Positions 5,853-8,245 of a stretch of 8,245 bases of DNA are shown here, piece after piece. Positions within the stretch are counted from its first letter, which is position 1, and every line of letters starts with the position of its first letter. The stretch lies in contig JAGIAF010000154.1 in NCBI GenBank assembly GCA_017745015.1, positions 1 to 8,245 on the forward strand. The letters are read 5' to 3'. This stretch comes from Bdellovibrio sp. GTDB lineage: Bacteria; Bdellovibrionota; Bdellovibrionia; Bdellovibrionales; Bdellovibrionaceae. Below the pieces are notes generated by a model. The model ran no database searches, was not told the DNA's origin, and was given only the letters and a program-made list of their open reading frames with translations. Both the position numbers and the translations under genes were made by a program.

Positions 5853-5881
5853 GTTTTAGACCGCTCCGGGAGGAAAATCAA
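5853..5881 (-). promoter_or_regulatory. Candidate promoter of tatA
   Basis: On the minus strand TTGATT (5876-5881) and TAAAAC (5853-5858) are 17 bases apart, each matching consensus at four of six positions. Predicted leader about 29 bases, containing the GGGAGG site. The -35 lies only about 14 bases past the stop of the upstream gene, so read-through from that gene is also possible. Confidence 0.42.
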
Positions 5882-5894
5882 CGCCAGACTAGGA

Positions 5895-6371
5895 TTATTC
5901 AGCTGGAGCGTCGTTAATTTCGACCTGAGATGCATCCATAGAGTCGTTTTCTAGGACTTCTGCACTGCGCTCTGGTCCTACAGCAACCACTTTTTCGCCT
6001 TCAGTCACAGTTTGCACGGGGGTTGCCTCGTTTTGGTTCGACGATTTAGCAGGGAGTTGCTTCGCCAAACCCTTAACAGATTTTGAGGAAGGCTTAACTT
6101 CTGTTGTAGTCAGAGTATTGCTAGCAGCCTTTTTGCCGCCCATCTTTTTAAGCTCTTTATCATATTTAGTTTTAAGAGCCGCCAATTCCTTTTGGTAGTT
6201 CGCACGGATTTGCTCAACTTGTTGGTTGCGTGCTTCAGTCACACAAGAAGAGTAAGTGGAAGCTGCGATTTCCTTCGCCTTTGCACGGCACATAAGATCC
6301 GAAGAACTGTTTTGCGGAAACGCTTGCACCGCAAACAAAGTCGTAACGAAAAAAGATAGAACTGTTTTCAT
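5895..6371 (-). CDS. Small secreted coiled-coil protein of unknown function
   Basis: 158 residues, family not recognised. MKTVLSFFVTTLFAVQAF is a Sec-type signal peptide with likely cleavage near residues 17-20, so the protein should be periplasmic or secreted. The mature part begins with two cysteines (Cys28, Cys43) that could form a disulfide between two helices. A charged, heptad-like stretch (about 45-78, rich in Gln, Lys, Glu and Leu) likely forms a coiled coil. From about residue 80 the sequence is Ser/Thr/Lys-rich, then acidic and low in complexity, and probably unfolded. The ATG at 6371 has AAAGGGG (6378-6384, minus strand) six bases upstream. tatA follows 77 bases downstream on the same strand with its own candidate promoter. 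No clear terminator was seen after this gene. The presence of a signal peptide and ribosome site make it a real gene; function is not inferred. Confidence 0.78.
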   Translation of the reverse strand: MKTVLSFFVTTLFAVQAFPQNSSSDLMCRAKAKEIAASTYSSCVTEARNQQVEQIRANYQKELAALKTKYDKELKKMGGKKAASNTLTTTEVKPSSKSVKGLAKQLPAKSSNQNEATPVQTVTEGEKVVAVGPERSAEVLENDSMDASQVEINDAPAE

Positions 6372-6447
6372 GAGTCACCCCTTTGGGAATAAAAAAACCT
6401 CGAGCTGCTATTAACAAGTTCCATGCCGGACCTAGAGCCCGGTAATC

Positions 6448-6478
6448 GCTTCTGAATCCTAGAAAGCTCACTTTTTTT
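6448..6478 (+). terminator. Terminator-like hairpin in the intergenic region
   Basis: GCTTCT (6448-6453) pairs with AGAAAGC (6461-6467) with one bulged A, and seven T residues follow at 6472-6478. It points rightward, yet no rightward gene lies just upstream. It might end a short transcript from the 6372-6447 stretch, or be chance. The rest of the 204-base gap (6372-6575) shows no clear gene or strong promoter. Confidence 0.3.
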
Positions 6479-6566
6479 CAGGGGTGTACAGACAATTGGC
6501 AGCCTTTCGCGGCGCTAATTTACATATGGTTCCCTCACTAGATTGGTTTTTAAAATAGAATCAAGT

Positions 6567-6570
6567 GGAG
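6567..6570 (+). promoter_or_regulatory. Shine-Dalgarno site fixing a GTG start
   Basis: GGAG stands five bases before the GTG at 6576. The frame stays open back to a TTG at 6543, which has no ribosome site, so the GTG is the preferred start and also gives a clean hydrophobic N terminus. Confidence 0.75.
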
Positions 6571-6575
6571 CCTAT

Positions 6576-7454
6576 GTGAAAACTCTCGTTATGATCCTAG
6601 TGCTGAGTTTGTTAGGGGTGACTCTCTGGGGACGCCTGATAACTCAGCGAGAAAGCGATCACAAGGTCATCACCTGGGGAATTCCAGACTGGCCGCCATA
6701 TTCGGTATTCCCAAGCTCTAAAGAGCCTCCTGGCATCATGAATAAGCTTCTGAATATTTTGAATACAAACATTCCCGACTATCAGTTCGAGTTGATCGAT
6801 GCCAGTGTTCCGAAGTCTATGGAGTTGTGGAGTACGGGAATAGATGTGTGTTCTCCCATCACTCTTTATACGAAAGAACGAGCGGCGTTGGCCTATATGA
6901 CGCCGTGGGTGCTCTCGCCACCACTGCAAATTGTCGTTCGCGCCGATAAATTCGATTTGTTTTTAGCTCAGGCGAAAAATCGCGAGCTAGATCTGAATGG
7001 CCTAATCACTTCGGGACGCTGGAAAGGCTTGTTCGTGAAGAACAGATCCTATGGTCCTCCAGTGGATGATGTTTTACATCTGCATAAGGGATCCGTGTCT
7101 ATCGAGCCACCCGTAGGATCGTGGTGGAGTGTTTTAAATATGGTCGCCGTAGGCCGAGCTGATTTCACTGTTGAATATCCATTGGTCGTAGATGAATTCA
7201 ATCAAAGCAATGCTCAGTCTGGGGCTTTATTGTCGATTCCTATTGTGGGCTATACGAAGCCTTTTACCTTTATGGTGGCATGTACGAAGTCGCCAAAAGG
7301 CAAAGAGTGGATGGAGAAAATCGAAAAGGGAATTCACAGTGCTGCGAAAAAGCCGGAGTTTAAGAAAATGATGGAAAGGCTCTTTACCCCAGAAGGGGTG
7401 AAAAAGTACCGCAGCGAGATCGATGAGTTTGTTGAAAAAAGAAAGGGCCCGTGA
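6576..7454 (+). CDS. Family-3-type periplasmic solute-binding protein, probably anchored
   Basis: 292 residues from GTG at 6576. A Lys followed by a hydrophobic helix (about 3-19) directs export; no AxA cleavage site or lipobox cysteine is seen, so it may stay anchored. The mature part resembles SBP_bac_3 proteins: ITWGIPDWPPYSVF at 32-45 (first strand and ligand-side aromatic region), then DVCSPITLYTKERAALAYMTP at 90-110 minus its end residues as the hinge-side strand, and VGRADFTVEYP at 192-202 where the family often has G-R-x-D-A. The closing helix pair lies at about 243-290. Family members bind polar amino acids or similar small molecules, and some act as sensors. Cys92 and Cys236 might pair. 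No amino-acid permease is nearby. The convergent Dpp-type permease normally works with family-5 binding proteins, so it is not a likely partner. Ligand unknown. The last codons overlap the terminator of the facing permease gene. Confidence 0.75.
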   Translation: MKTLVMILVLSLLGVTLWGRLITQRESDHKVITWGIPDWPPYSVFPSSKEPPGIMNKLLNILNTNIPDYQFELIDASVPKSMELWSTGIDVCSPITLYTKERAALAYMTPWVLSPPLQIVVRADKFDLFLAQAKNRELDLNGLITSGRWKGLFVKNRSYGPPVDDVLHLHKGSVSIEPPVGSWWSVLNMVAVGRADFTVEYPLVVDEFNQSNAQSGALLSIPIVGYTKPFTFMVACTKSPKGKEWMEKIEKGIHSAAKKPEFKKMMERLFTPEGVKKYRSEIDEFVEKRKGP

Positions 7455-7461
7455 AGGCCCT
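7433..7461 (-). terminator. Intrinsic terminator of the permease gene, inside the facing gene's 3' end
   Basis: AGGGCC (7444-7449) and GGCCCT (7456-7461) form a six-base stem with a six-base loop. Read leftward the stem is followed by TTCTTTTTTC (complement of 7434-7443), a proper T tract. Read rightward there is no T run. It therefore serves the permease, although it lies over the last codons and the stop (7452-7454) of the binding-protein gene. Confidence 0.8.
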
Positions 7462-7466
7462 AACTG

Positions 7467-8245
7467 TTAACGACGCATTGATTTGGGATCGATAGCGTCT
7501 TGCAAACCATCGCCAAGATAGTTGAAGCTGACGGTCGTCATCAGGATTAAGATACCTGGAAGGATCGCCAAGAACGGAGCTTGATAGATCAGCTCCGTTG
7601 CGTTGTTAAGCATATTACCCCAACTTGGGGTTGGCGGCATAATACCCAGGCCCAAGAAACTCAGAGCAGCTTCAAACAAAATAGATTCACCTACACCCAA
7701 AGTGATCGATACCAACATCGGTGCGATCACGTTCGGGAACATATGGCGAATGATGATAGTGCTGTCTTTTGCACCCAATGTGCGAGCGGCCAAAACGAAC
7801 TCACGTTCACGGATCGACAAGATACTTCCGCGAACCAAGCGCGCCACATACATCCAAGAGAACATACATAAGATGATGATCATCTTAAAGACACTCTCGT
7901 TGCTGGTGCTGACGATAGCCTTTAGCCATGGGATCTTTGTCATATCCACTGCCGCCATCAAGATCAAAACAGGGATCGTTGGAAGTGACAAAAGACCGTC
8001 AGTGACACGCATCAAAACTGTATCGACGATACCGCCATAGAAGCCTGCGATACTGCCGATCAAAAGACCGATCAGCGCCGAAGCAATGGCAACCAAGACA
8101 CCCACACCCATAGAAACACGAGTTCCGTAAACTAGGCGGATGAAGACATCGCGACCTAATTCATCAGTACCAAATAAGTGAAACGTCTTAAAGCTATTGA
8201 AGGTATAAAAGACGTAATGGATATGTCTACAGTGGAGGCTCTGTC
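7467..8245 (-). CDS. ABC transporter permease, DppC/OppC family, 5' end beyond the right edge
   Basis: The frame is open from the stop at 7467 to the right edge: 258 residues, lacking only the first few dozen of a protein usually near 300. It is an inner-membrane subunit of a peptide, nickel or similar importer, pairing with a DppB/OppB partner and two ATPases. The motif HLFGTDELGRDVF lies at about residues 20-32, followed by RLVYGTRVS and the first core helix. The EAA loop, where the ATPase docks, reads EREFVLAARTLGAKD followed by IIIRHMFPNV. FEAALSFLGLGIMPPTPSWG and NYLGDGLQDAIDPK near the end are diagnostic of this family. An internal ATG at 8111 is not the start, since conserved sequence continues upstream of it. 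The substrate cannot be told from the permease alone. The remaining operon genes are expected to the right, outside the window. Its terminator lies just after the stop. Confidence 0.93.
   Translation of the reverse strand, partial: QSLHCRHIHYVFYTFNSFKTFHLFGTDELGRDVFIRLVYGTRVSMGVGVLVAIASALIGLLIGSIAGFYGGIVDTVLMRVTDGLLSLPTIPVLILMAAVDMTKIPWLKAIVSTSNESVFKMIIILCMFSWMYVARLVRGSILSIREREFVLAARTLGAKDSTIIIRHMFPNVIAPMLVSITLGVGESILFEAALSFLGLGIMPPTPSWGNMLNNATELIYQAPFLAILPGILILMTTVSFNYLGDGLQDAIDPKSMRR

Noticed and set aside
7581..8040. Rightward open frames opposite the permease
   Set aside because: They are antisense to a strongly conserved DppC/OppC sequence and show no protein-like features.
7467..8111. 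Permease starting at the internal ATG at 8111
   Set aside because: The conserved HLFGTDELGRD motif lies upstream in the same open frame, so the gene continues past the right edge.
6576..8245. Binding protein and permease as one transporter
   Set aside because: They converge rather than share an operon, and a Dpp/Opp-type permease normally pairs with a family-5, not family-3, binding protein.

Overview
The window reads as ordinary, gene-dense chromosome from a Gram-negative bacterium. Evidence for two membranes includes an AsmA-like envelope protein, a TatA subunit, secreted and anchored proteins, and a Dpp/Opp-type permease. The mix of proteins (orphan solute-binding protein, stand-alone TatA, small BFD-type iron-sulfur proteins) feels like Bdellovibrio or a relative. 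That is a judgement from recognition, not a proven assignment. No mobile element, CRISPR array, tRNA or rRNA is visible.

Left part (1-2009): a minus-strand pair holds a RimK-type ATP-grasp ligase followed, with a 26-base overlap, by glyoxalase II (gloB), which runs off the left edge. Next come two genes for BFD-type [2Fe-2S] proteins that face each other and share four bases at their stop codons. The rightward one has an N-terminal half that by eye looks like a decayed IscU/NifU scaffold. Both have promoter-like elements set so close to the start codon that the mRNAs may be leaderless.

Middle (2010-5540): greA has its own promoter and Shine-Dalgarno site. It is followed by a REP-like palindromic block whose last arm is an intrinsic terminator. 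An AsmA-like membrane-anchored protein comes next, translationally coupled (TAATG) to a membrane-anchored glycerophosphodiester phosphodiesterase. This pair plausibly works on envelope lipid transport or turnover. A strong bidirectional terminator separates it from the leftward genes beyond.

Right part (5541-8245): tatA and a small secreted coiled-coil protein are read leftward. A 204-base intergenic region follows, then a rightward family-3-type solute-binding protein with a GTG start. A DppC/OppC-type ABC permease enters from the right edge and converges on it. The permease terminator lies inside the 3' end of the binding-protein gene. The best candidates for something undescribed are the convergent iron-sulfur pair and the AsmA/GDPD couple; nothing here is clearly a new system.
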